Shown one piece after another: positions 1 through 6,130 of a DNA stretch of 22,438 nucleotides. The translations under genes and the position numbers were made by a program. The notes beneath the pieces are model-generated. The model was not told the origin of the DNA. It was given only the letters and a program-made list of their open reading frames with translations, and made no database searches. Source of the stretch: an uncultured Eubacteriales bacterium (GTDB taxonomy: Bacteria; Bacillota; Clostridia; Oscillospirales; CAG-272); NCBI GenBank assembly GCA_902491535.1, contig CABUHS010000030.1, forward strand, positions 1 to 22,438, read 5' to 3'. The stretch's first letter is position 1, and the number at the start of each line of letters is the position of its first letter.

Positions 1-1
1 C

Positions 2-838
2 ACCGGACTGCTTCGTAAAGCGGAAAAAAGCGGGCATGCGGAAACGGTGACAGAACTTGGCGGGGGCAGTTATCAGATCGACGCAAGCTCTGTGCTGTCT
101 GGCGGCGAAGCGATCGGAACTGTACTCCTGCTTCTTGATGTGACGGAGAAAATGAAAAGTGAGCTGATCCGCCGGGAATTTACAGCAAATGTGTCCCATG
201 AGCTGAAAACGCCGCTGCATACCATATCCGGAAGCGCCGAGCTTATGGCAAACGGTATGGTAAAGCCGGAGGATGTTCCGGAATTTTCACGGCGGATCTT
301 CGCGGAAACGCAGAGAATGATACGGCTTGTGGAAGACATTATAAAACTCTCTCATTTAGATGAGGGAGCGGAAGATATGAAGCGGGAGGAGACCGACCTG
401 TTCAGTATTGCCGAGGGAGCTGTCGCGGCATTACAGCCGGAAGCGAAGAAAGCAGGTATCACGCTGGAACTCCGAGGTGAACAGTCTGTATTTTCCGGTA
501 TTCCGAGACTGCTGTACAGTATTGTCTATAATCTCTGCGACAATGCGGTCAAATATAACCGCAGGGACGGTTCGGTGTCTGTAGAGATAAAAAATGAAAA
601 AGAATTTGTGATTCTGAGCGTCTCCGATACGGGCATAGGTATACCGCCGGAGCATCGGGAGCGTATTTTTGAACGTTTCTATCGGGTGGACAAGAGTCAC
701 TCGAGAGAGATCGGCGGAACAGGACTCGGACTTTCCATTGTCAAGCACGCGGCAAGACTGCACAGCGCCGAGATCGGACTGCAAAGCGTTGTGGACGGCG
801 GAACGACGGTGACGGTGCGGTTCCCGAAAGAAGCTTGA
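2..838 (+). CDS. Sensor histidine kinase, PhoR/WalK type (5' partial)
   Basis: This is the C-terminal part of a membrane-type two-component sensor kinase. The reading frame is open from base 2, so the gene begins upstream of the window and the GTG at 47 is internal. Visible in order: the end of a PAS-like or linker segment, the HisKA dimerisation/phosphoacceptor helix with H-box VSHELKTP (phosphorylated His codon at 197-199), then the HATPase_c domain with N-box LCDNAVKYN, G1 box DTGIGIP, F-box FERFYRVD and G2 box GGTGLGLSI. The kinase would autophosphorylate on His and pass phosphate to a response regulator, usually encoded just upstream and here outside the window. The box sequences are those of the PhoR/WalK/ResE group; the signal sensed cannot be told from this fragment. 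It is followed by a hairpin terminator, so it is probably the last gene of its operon. Confidence 0.93.
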   Translation, partial: TGLLRKAEKSGHAETVTELGGGSYQIDASSVLSGGEAIGTVLLLLDVTEKMKSELIRREFTANVSHELKTPLHTISGSAELMANGMVKPEDVPEFSRRIFAETQRMIRLVEDIIKLSHLDEGAEDMKREETDLFSIAEGAVAALQPEAKKAGITLELRGEQSVFSGIPRLLYSIVYNLCDNAVKYNRRDGSVSVEIKNEKEFVILSVSDTGIGIPPEHRERIFERFYRVDKSHSREIGGTGLGLSIVKHAARLHSAEIGLQSVVDGGTTVTVRFPKEA

Positions 839-859
839 CGGCTTGCGCCGATATTGGTT

Positions 860-893
860 AAGCGTTTCTTTCCGTTATAGGAAAGAAACGCTT
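860..893 (+). terminator. Rho-independent terminator after the histidine kinase
   Basis: A perfect 14-bp stem (AAGCGTTTCTTTCC at 860-873, its complement at 880-893) with a 6-nt loop begins 22 nt after the kinase stop codon. It is followed by ATTATATTTAAT, which is T-rich but not a pure T-run. The position and perfect stem support termination of the kinase transcript. Confidence 0.75.
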
Positions 894-1147
894 ATTATAT
901 TTAATACTTGAAGCTTTGTATTGCCTTAAATTATAAAGTAATCACCTACACCAAACAATAATAATGCAATAACGCATTTGTTTCCGAAAGAGATGCCTAA
1001 AATGAATTACTTTCGGAAAAAGAAAAAATGTACGGAAAAATCCTGCACGGCGAATGCGAAAAATACCCCGAAATGCGAGAAAACGGAAGAAAAACGAAGC
1101 TTTGGCCAATGTAAATTAAAAAAATCGAAAAAAATATAAAATAATGC
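894..1147. other. AT-rich intergenic stretch with a hairpin
   Basis: No convincing gene lies between the kinase terminator and the rplM promoter. There is a perfect 10-bp inverted repeat, TTTCCGAAAG at 981-990 with CTTTCGGAAA at 1010-1019, separated by 19 nt. An open 45-codon frame (1002-1139) starts inside the hairpin. It is rich in Lys and has four Cys residues, but it has only a poor ribosome binding site and is not called as a gene. Confidence 0.4.
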
Positions 1148-1176
1148 TTGACAAAACACTCTTGCAGTGTTATAAT
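1148..1176 (+). promoter_or_regulatory. Sigma-A promoter of rplM-rpsI
   Basis: A perfect consensus pair, TTGACA (1148-1153) and TATAAT (1171-1176), is separated by 17 bp. Transcription should start near 1183, giving a leader of about 45 nt. That is too short for a full-length L13-type ribosomal-protein leader. The spacer holds a small inverted repeat, ACACT/AGTGT. Confidence 0.9.
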
Positions 1177-1227
1177 CATAAAGTCAAAACATGAAGAATC
1201 ATGAAACATATATGGAGGAAAATCAGC

Positions 1228-1656
1228 ATGTCAACTTTCATGGCAAAAAAAGAGACACTTGAGCGCAAGTGGTACATTCTTGATGCTGCAAACAAACCCC
1301 TCGGAAGAACAGCGGCTACAGCGGCTTCCATTCTGAGAGGTAAACATCGCCCCGAGTTCACACCTCACGTTGACTGCGGCGAATTTGTTATCATTATAAA
1401 TTGCGATAAGGCAGTTCTTACGGGCAATAAGCTCAATCAGAAGTTCTATCGTACACATTCCGGCTACATCGGCGGACTCAAAGAGACTTCCTACAAGAAG
1501 CTCATGAGTACACGTCCTGAGTTTGCAATGACCCTTGCGGTAAAAGGTATGCTTCCCAAGAACAGCATCGGCGACAAGAGCCTCACGCGTCTGCGCGTAT
1601 ACCGCGGCGCTGATCACGCTCAGCAGGCACAGAAGCCCGTCCCGTATGAAGTTTGA
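1228..1656 (+). CDS. rplM: 50S ribosomal protein L13
   Basis: A 142-residue protein of the usual L13 length, starting MSTFMAKKETLERKWY. Family hallmarks are WYILDAANKPLGRTAATAAS at the N-terminus, the HVDCGEFVIIIN segment, and the GMLPKN and LRVYRGADHAQQ stretches near the C-terminus. L13 is an early-assembling protein of the large ribosomal subunit that binds 23S rRNA. The frame is open to an upstream ATG at 1201, but GGAGG at 1214-1218 lies 9 nt before the ATG at 1228 and the shorter protein matches the family. The gene is led by a perfect sigma-A promoter and is followed 31 nt later by rpsI, the standard bacterial pair. Confidence 0.97.
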   Translation: MSTFMAKKETLERKWYILDAANKPLGRTAATAASILRGKHRPEFTPHVDCGEFVIIINCDKAVLTGNKLNQKFYRTHSGYIGGLKETSYKKLMSTRPEFAMTLAVKGMLPKNSIGDKSLTRLRVYRGADHAQQAQKPVPYEV

Positions 1657-1687
1657 AAGTAAAGTTTAAGAAAGGAAGATATATAAA

Positions 1688-2098
1688 ATGGCAGTATCAT
1701 ATGCAAGCGAGAAGCCTTACTTCTACGGTACCGGTAGAAGAAAAAAATCTGTTGCAAGAGTTCGCATAGTACCCGGAACGGGCGCTATCACGATCAATAA
1801 GCGCAGCATAGACGAGTATTTCGGTCTTGAAACACTCAAGCTTATAGTTAATCAGCCCTACGCCGTAACAGGCACAGAGGGCAAGTTCGATATCATCTGC
1901 ACCGTTCGCGGCGGCGGAATCTCCGGACAGGCAGGCGCTATCCGCCACGGCCTCGCACGCGCACTTCTTCAGGCAGACGAAACATACCGTCCTCTTCTCA
2001 AGAAAGCAGGACTTCTCACGCGTGACCCCCGTATGAAGGAAAGAAAGAAGTACGGTCTCAAGGCCGCACGTCGCGCACCCCAGTTCTCAAAGAGATAA
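1688..2098 (+). CDS. rpsI: 30S ribosomal protein S9
   Basis: A 136-residue protein with the S9 signature in full: FYGTGRRKKSVARVRIVPG near the N-terminus, the GGGISGQAGAIRHGLARAL motif in the middle, and the conserved basic tail ending QFSKR. The flexible C-terminal tail of S9 reaches towards the P-site tRNA in the ribosome. It is preceded by an AAAGGAAG ribosome binding site and is co-transcribed with rplM. A strong terminator follows at 2240-2280, so the ribosomal-protein unit ends here. Confidence 0.97.
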   Translation: MAVSYASEKPYFYGTGRRKKSVARVRIVPGTGAITINKRSIDEYFGLETLKLIVNQPYAVTGTEGKFDIICTVRGGGISGQAGAIRHGLARALLQADETYRPLLKKAGLLTRDPRMKERKKYGLKAARRAPQFSKR

Positions 2099-2239
2099 TC
2101 GGAATAGCTCTGAAGCATATAGGAGCGCCGTGTTTTCGTATCTTGGCTGCTCCGGCATAAAATGCCTTGGAAATACATTGCGTTTCGTTCATAGGATAAT
2201 ACCCCTGAGATGGGCGGACCGATATGAAATAAAAACCTG

Positions 2240-2280
2240 CAGTGTTATAAGTCTGAGGCTTATAACACTGTTGTTTTTTT
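2240..2280 (+). terminator. Strong intrinsic terminator after rpsI
   Basis: A perfect 12-bp stem (CAGTGTTATAAG at 2240-2251 with its complement at 2259-2270), a 7-nt loop, and then TTGTTTTTTT. It is the best terminator in the window. It lies between rpsI and the hydrogenase cluster, with only 27 nt left before the first ferredoxin ATG and no room for a promoter in that gap. It could therefore act as an attenuator for the downstream genes. Confidence 0.88.
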
Positions 2281-2307
2281 GAAAGGAAAATTAAGGAGAA
2301 CGAAAAT

Positions 2308-2547
2308 ATGAGAGTAACGGTTTGTATAGGAAGCTGCTGCCACATTAAAGGTTCACGCTCGGTAGTTGAACAGCTTCAGGAGCTGATCGAATCAAATTCG
2401 CTCACGGAAAAGGTAAGTCTCGGCGGAACATTCTGTCTCGGTCACTGCCGCGAAGGTATCTCTGTCCTGATAGATGACGAAGTCTTTTCTGTAACACCGC
2501 AGACAACAGAGGAATTTTTCAGGGAGAACATTCTTTCCAAAGTGTAA
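2308..2547 (+). CDS. Thioredoxin-like [2Fe-2S] ferredoxin (NuoE C-terminal type), first copy
   Basis: A 79-residue protein with the thioredoxin-like [2Fe-2S] ferredoxin fold found at the C-terminus of NuoE/HydC-type subunits. The four probable cluster ligands are C6 and C11 (C-x4-C, CIGSCC, followed by HIKG) and C43 and C47 (C-x3-C, CLGHC). The NuoE N-terminal helical domain is absent, so this is a stand-alone small ferredoxin. A good AAGGAG ribosome binding site precedes the ATG. It opens the hydrogen module, and a partial paralogue follows at 2831. The likely job is one-electron transfer to or from the neighbouring [FeFe] hydrogenases; the partner is inferred from position alone. Confidence 0.86.
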   Translation: MRVTVCIGSCCHIKGSRSVVEQLQELIESNSLTEKVSLGGTFCLGHCREGISVLIDDEVFSVTPQTTEEFFRENILSKV

Positions 2548-2830
2548 AAGCTGAAAATCTCTGAGGTGTAACAGCTGAAGATGCGCCGCACGTCCGGCGC
2601 AGAGTGAAATGCGCATCGTATAACATCCTGACGGGCTCCGGAAATATCCGGGAAATGCTTCGGAAAAATCTCCGGCTGCGAAAATATATATCAGAAGCGA
2701 ACGGACTGCGGAAATGAACTCCGAAAACATTCGGAATGCGGGAACATACGGGAAAGCAGAATAATAAAAAGCGATTTGAATTCCAGTGAAAGGATGCCTC
2801 CGCGGGGCGGAAGCAAACGGGTACATCGGT
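2548..2830 (+). other. Long spacer between the two ferredoxin genes
   Basis: This stretch of about 280 nt shows no gene. It contains a 7-bp hairpin, TGCGCCG (2582-2588) with CGGCGCA (2595-2601), without a T-run. Between about 2637 and 2755 many short CCGGAAA, CGGAAA and CGGGAA variants recur, giving the stretch a repetitive look. No sigma-A promoter was found by eye. Its length is odd for the inside of what otherwise looks like one operon. Confidence 0.4.
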
Positions 2831-3091
2831 ATGCATATCATTAGGATCTGTGTCGGAAGCGCGTGCCATCTTAAAGGTGCGCCCGAACTGATAGAACTTT
2901 TCGGCAAAGCTGTAAACGATTACGGACTCGACGCTGAGATCACTCTCCAGGGCAGCTTCTGCACCGGCGAGTGCAATCGGATCGGAGTCACTGTACAGGT
3001 GGACGACGATACCTTTACGGGTGTCACTGTCGAAGGCTTTGATGAATTTTTCAGAGAAAACGTATTGCCGCGCGTCGGCGGTACGGTATGA
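2831..3091 (+). CDS. Thioredoxin-like [2Fe-2S] ferredoxin (NuoE C-terminal type), second copy
   Basis: An 86-residue protein from the ATG at 2831, built like its neighbour at 2308. The ligand pattern is C7-x4-C12 (CVGSAC, then HLKG) and C44-x3-C48 (CTGEC), and it ends with the same FDEFFRENVLP-type helix seen in the first copy (EEFFRENIL). The two are clear paralogues with diverged loops. A longer frame starts at a GTG at 2786, but the extra 15 residues precede the natural beta-strand start MHIIRIC and have no better ribosome binding site, so I prefer 2831; Shine-Dalgarno support is weak for both. It lies 72 nt ahead of the sensory hydrogenase. Inferred role: electron carrier or redox partner of that module. 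Confidence 0.83.
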   Translation: MHIIRICVGSACHLKGAPELIELFGKAVNDYGLDAEITLQGSFCTGECNRIGVTVQVDDDTFTGVTVEGFDEFFRENVLPRVGGTV

Positions 3092-3163
3092 TTTATACAG
3101 TTATAAAGATGGAGAGCGAGCAGCATTAGCGCTCGCGACCGTCAGGAAAGGAACGTTCATATA

Positions 3164-4843
3164 ATGTCAAATTGTCTTACACTGAAAAAATCCAACTGCA
3201 AAAACTGCTATAAATGTATACGCCACTGCCCTGTAAAGGCGATCCGCTTTTCAGGCAATCAGGCACATATAATCGGAAATGAATGCATTCTCTGCGGCCA
3301 GTGCTTTGTCGTGTGCCCGCAGAACGCTAAGGAGATCGCATCGGAGACCGAAAAGGTCAGGGTAATGCTTGACAGCGGCGATCCCGTTATCGTCAGTCTC
3401 GCACCGTCCTTTGTTGCAAGCTATGACGGCGTGGGTATCGGCGCTATGCGCGACGCGCTCAAAAAACTCGGATTTTATGATGCGGAGGAGACTGCTATAG
3501 GTGCGACGATAGTCAAGACCGAATATGAGCGCATGCTCGAAAGCGGCGAACACGATGTTCTCATTTCTTCATGCTGCCACTCGGTCAACCTGCTGATTCA
3601 GAAGTATTTTCCGTCGGTGCTTGGCTGTCTTGCAGATATCTATTCTCCTATGCAGGCGCACTGCGCGGATATAAAGCGCCGCCATCCGAATGCAAAAACG
3701 GTGTTCATCGGCCCGTGCGTAGCAAAAAAGGACGAGGCAGAATATTATGAAGGCACAGCCGACGCAGTGCTGACGTTTGAAGAACTTAACGAGCTGTTTA
3801 AAAAAGAAAATATCGTGCCTGAAAAGGTAATGGACTACGATAGCCACAGCCGCGCGCGCTTCTTCCCGACAACGGGCGGAATACTGAAAACCATGAGACA
3901 GGACGCACCGGGCTATACATATATGGCGGTAGACGGAGTAGAGAACTGCATTGCAGCGTTACGCGATATCGAAAACGGAAGCATACATAAATGCTTTATA
4001 GAGATGTCTGCGTGCGCAGGAAGCTGCGTCGGCGGACCTGTAACCGAAAAATACCGCCGCTCATCGCCTATCATGGATTATAAAGCAGTGTCGGATTTTG
4101 CCGGAGACAGGGATTTTGAGGTTAATAATCCCGATTCGAACGATATTCGCAAGCTGTTTACCGGAATCGAGCATAAGCTCGCGATGCCGTCAGAGGAGGA
4201 GATACAGAACGTCCTTCATCAGATGGGCAAATTCCGTCCCGCTCAGGAGCTTAACTGCGGCTCCTGCGGATATAATACGTGCCGCGAAAAGGCTATTGCC
4301 GTATGTCAGGGCAAGGCTGAGGTTTCGATGTGCCTGCCGTTCCTGAAGGATAAGGCGGAGAGCTTTTCGGATACGATCGTTAAGAGTACGCCTAACGGAA
4401 TTATCGTTCTTAACGATAAACTTGAAGTTCAGCAGATAAACGACGCGGCAATGCGAATTATGAATATCCGCTCTGCAAGCGATGTTCTCGGCGATCAGGT
4501 TCTGAGGATACTTGACGACGAGCCGTTTATAAAGGTCCGCGATTCCGGAATGGGTATCCGAGATAAACGGGTTTATCTCGCTGAATATAAGAGATATGTC
4601 GAGCAGACTGTCGTTTACGACCGGGATTCGCGCATGCTTGTCGGAATAATGCGCGATGTTACCGACGAGGAGACGGAGCGCGAAAAGAAGGACAGCATCA
4701 GCCGTCAGACCGCGGAGATAGCCGATAAGGTCGTTGAAAAGCAGATGCGTATAGTCCAGGAGATCGCCTACCTGCTCGGAGAGACCGCTGCCGAGACGAA
4801 AATAGCGCTTACAAAGCTGAAGGAGACCGCATCAGATGAATGA
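3164..4843 (+). CDS. Group-C (sensory-type) [FeFe] hydrogenase with PAS domain
   Basis: A 559-residue multidomain protein. Residues 1-55 form a 2[4Fe-4S] ferredoxin domain (C12, C15, C18, C22 and C41, C44, C47, C51). Residues about 70-340 are the H-cluster domain: L1 SSCCHS (C137, C138), L2 FIGPCVAKK (C185), L3 IEMSACAGSC (C284, C288). Residues 365-390 carry another [4Fe-4S] motif (C-x2-C-x4-C-x16-C). Residues about 400-495 are a PAS domain, followed by a helical, probably coiled-coil tail to 559. The H-cluster plus Fe-S plus PAS order is that of group-C (HydS-type) hydrogenases, thought to sense H2 or redox state. L2 and L3 lack the Met residues of standard catalytic enzymes (FIGPC and EMSAC instead of MPC and VMAC). 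The ribosome binding site AGGAAAGGA is good. The phosphatase gene overlaps its 3' end, suggesting signal transfer from PAS to phosphatase. Confidence 0.92.
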   Translation: MSNCLTLKKSNCKNCYKCIRHCPVKAIRFSGNQAHIIGNECILCGQCFVVCPQNAKEIASETEKVRVMLDSGDPVIVSLAPSFVASYDGVGIGAMRDALKKLGFYDAEETAIGATIVKTEYERMLESGEHDVLISSCCHSVNLLIQKYFPSVLGCLADIYSPMQAHCADIKRRHPNAKTVFIGPCVAKKDEAEYYEGTADAVLTFEELNELFKKENIVPEKVMDYDSHSRARFFPTTGGILKTMRQDAPGYTYMAVDGVENCIAALRDIENGSIHKCFIEMSACAGSCVGGPVTEKYRRSSPIMDYKAVSDFAGDRDFEVNNPDSNDIRKLFTGIEHKLAMPSEEEIQNVLHQMGKFRPAQELNCGSCGYNTCREKAIAVCQGKAEVSMCLPFLKDKAESFSDTIVKSTPNGIIVLNDKLEVQQINDAAMRIMNIRSASDVLGDQVLRILDDEPFIKVRDSGMGIRDKRVYLAEYKRYVEQTVVYDRDSRMLVGIMRDVTDEETEREKKDSISRQTAEIADKVVEKQMRIVQEIAYLLGETAAETKIALTKLKETASDE

Positions 4844-6008
4844 TCTTTGCGCCGATATCGGCTATAAAAGTATAAATCACATAGGTGAGCAGCTCTGCGG
4901 AGATCATGTCGAGATTGTCGGAACAGATGAAAATTCGACGGTCATAGTCCTGTCCGACGGTCTGGGCAGCGGCGTAAAGGCAAGCATTCTCTCGACGCTC
5001 ACATCAAAAATAATTTCGACGATGGTCGCTGCAGGACTGCCTATCGAGGACTGCGTCGAAACGATCGCTGCAACACTTCCGGTCTGTTCTGTGCGCGGCG
5101 TCGCATACTCGACTTTTACAATAATTCATCTTTCTAATAATCAGACGGCGGAGATAATACAGTACGACAATCCGCAGCTCATTCTTATCAGGGATGAGAA
5201 GAATTTTGATTATCCGAAAACCGAAATGACGATCGGCGGGAAGACGATCTATAAATCTGTTATCCAGCTTAAGGAGAACGATCTTTTTATCGCCATGAGC
5301 GACGGCTGTCCGCACGCGGGCATAGGTCCGTCCTATAATTTCGGCTGGAAGCGTGAGGATATAATCGAGTTTCTCGAACTTTTTGCTCCGGCAGGCTATA
5401 CAGCAAAAACGCTCTCGACAATGCTTGTCGACGAGTGCAATAAGCTGTACGGCGGAGAGCCGGGAGATGACGCTACTGCGTGTATTGTCCGTATCCGCAG
5501 ACGCGTTCCGATGAACATGCTTTTCGGACCGCCGATGAACCGTGACGACGCCGACCGTATGATGTCGCTCTTTTTCTCAAAGGAGGGCAAGCATATAATC
5601 TGCGGCGGAACGACGTCTACTATAGCCGCAAAGTTCCTGCATAAGCCGCTGCGCGCGAGCCTGCATTTCGAGCGTCCGGATATTCCTCCGATTGCCGAGA
5701 TAGAGGGAGTCGATCTTGTTACCGAGGGAGTTATCACGGTCAACAAGGTTGTTGAGTACGCAAAGGACTATATCGGAGACAATGAGCTTTACGGCCAGTG
5801 GAGTCTCGGCGGAGACGGAGCGGCGTTGCTGAGCAGACTTTTGTTTGAGGACGCGACCGACATAAATTTCTTTGTCGGCAGAGCGATAAATCCTGCTCAT
5901 CAGAACCCCGATCTTCCGATAAATTTCAATATCAAGATGAATCTTGTAGATGAACTTACAAAAGCGCTTAAACAGATGGGAAAGCGTATCAAGGTTTGCT
6001 ATTTTTAA
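4836..6008 (+). CDS. SpoIIE/PP2C-type protein phosphatase with extra C-terminal domain
   Basis: A 390-residue protein whose first ~220 residues are a PP2C/SpoIIE-family metal-dependent Ser/Thr phosphatase domain. Metal-ligand motifs are visible: GDHVEI (D23), VLSDGLGSG (D41, G42), AMSDGCPHAG (D156, G157) and GDDATACIV (D211, D212). Such enzymes remove phosphate from Ser/Thr of proteins, often anti-sigma antagonists or kinase targets. Residues about 225-390 form a second domain I cannot name. It has a Gly/Thr loop (ICGGTTSTIAAKF), a GGDGAALLSRL segment and a C-terminal helix ending KVCYF. The start ATG at 4836 overlaps the end of the sensory hydrogenase gene by 8 nt (ATGAATGA), which indicates translational coupling and stoichiometric synthesis. 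Inferred role: output module of the H2 sensor. Confidence 0.88.
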   Translation: MNDLCADIGYKSINHIGEQLCGDHVEIVGTDENSTVIVLSDGLGSGVKASILSTLTSKIISTMVAAGLPIEDCVETIAATLPVCSVRGVAYSTFTIIHLSNNQTAEIIQYDNPQLILIRDEKNFDYPKTEMTIGGKTIYKSVIQLKENDLFIAMSDGCPHAGIGPSYNFGWKREDIIEFLELFAPAGYTAKTLSTMLVDECNKLYGGEPGDDATACIVRIRRRVPMNMLFGPPMNRDDADRMMSLFFSKEGKHIICGGTTSTIAAKFLHKPLRASLHFERPDIPPIAEIEGVDLVTEGVITVNKVVEYAKDYIGDNELYGQWSLGGDGAALLSRLLFEDATDINFFVGRAINPAHQNPDLPINFNIKMNLVDELTKALKQMGKRIKVCYF

Positions 6009-6016
6009 GCGGTAAA

Positions 6017-6040
6017 CGCGCGGCAGCCGGCTGCCGCGCG
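6017..6040 (+). terminator. GC-rich perfect palindrome after the phosphatase gene
   Basis: A 24-nt perfect palindrome (CGCGCGGCAGCC and its complement) starts 9 nt after the phosphatase stop. Folded, it gives a 10-bp stem with a CCGG loop. Only a weak T-rich tract (CTTCTTTCC) follows. It may be a partial terminator or an mRNA-stabilising hairpin separating the sensor genes from the group-B hydrogenase. Confidence 0.5.
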
Positions 6041-6130
6041 GCGCTTCTTTCCGGATCTCCGGAAAAGGTGCAGGCTGCCGGAGTTATTATCAGTGCCGCA
6101 AGGGACTGCGGCTGAATGGAGTTTTATAAT

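Noticed and set aside
47..838. GTG at 47 as the start of the histidine kinase
   Set aside because: The frame is open to the window edge, no ribosome binding site precedes it, and sensor input and membrane parts are missing, so the gene is cut by the window.
1183..1227. L13 ribosomal-protein autoregulatory leader before rplM
   Set aside because: The predicted leader is only ~45 nt and shows no suitable stem-loops.
4098..4346. 82-codon plus-strand frame inside the sensory hydrogenase
   Set aside because: It lies wholly within a well-supported gene in another frame and has no ribosome binding site.
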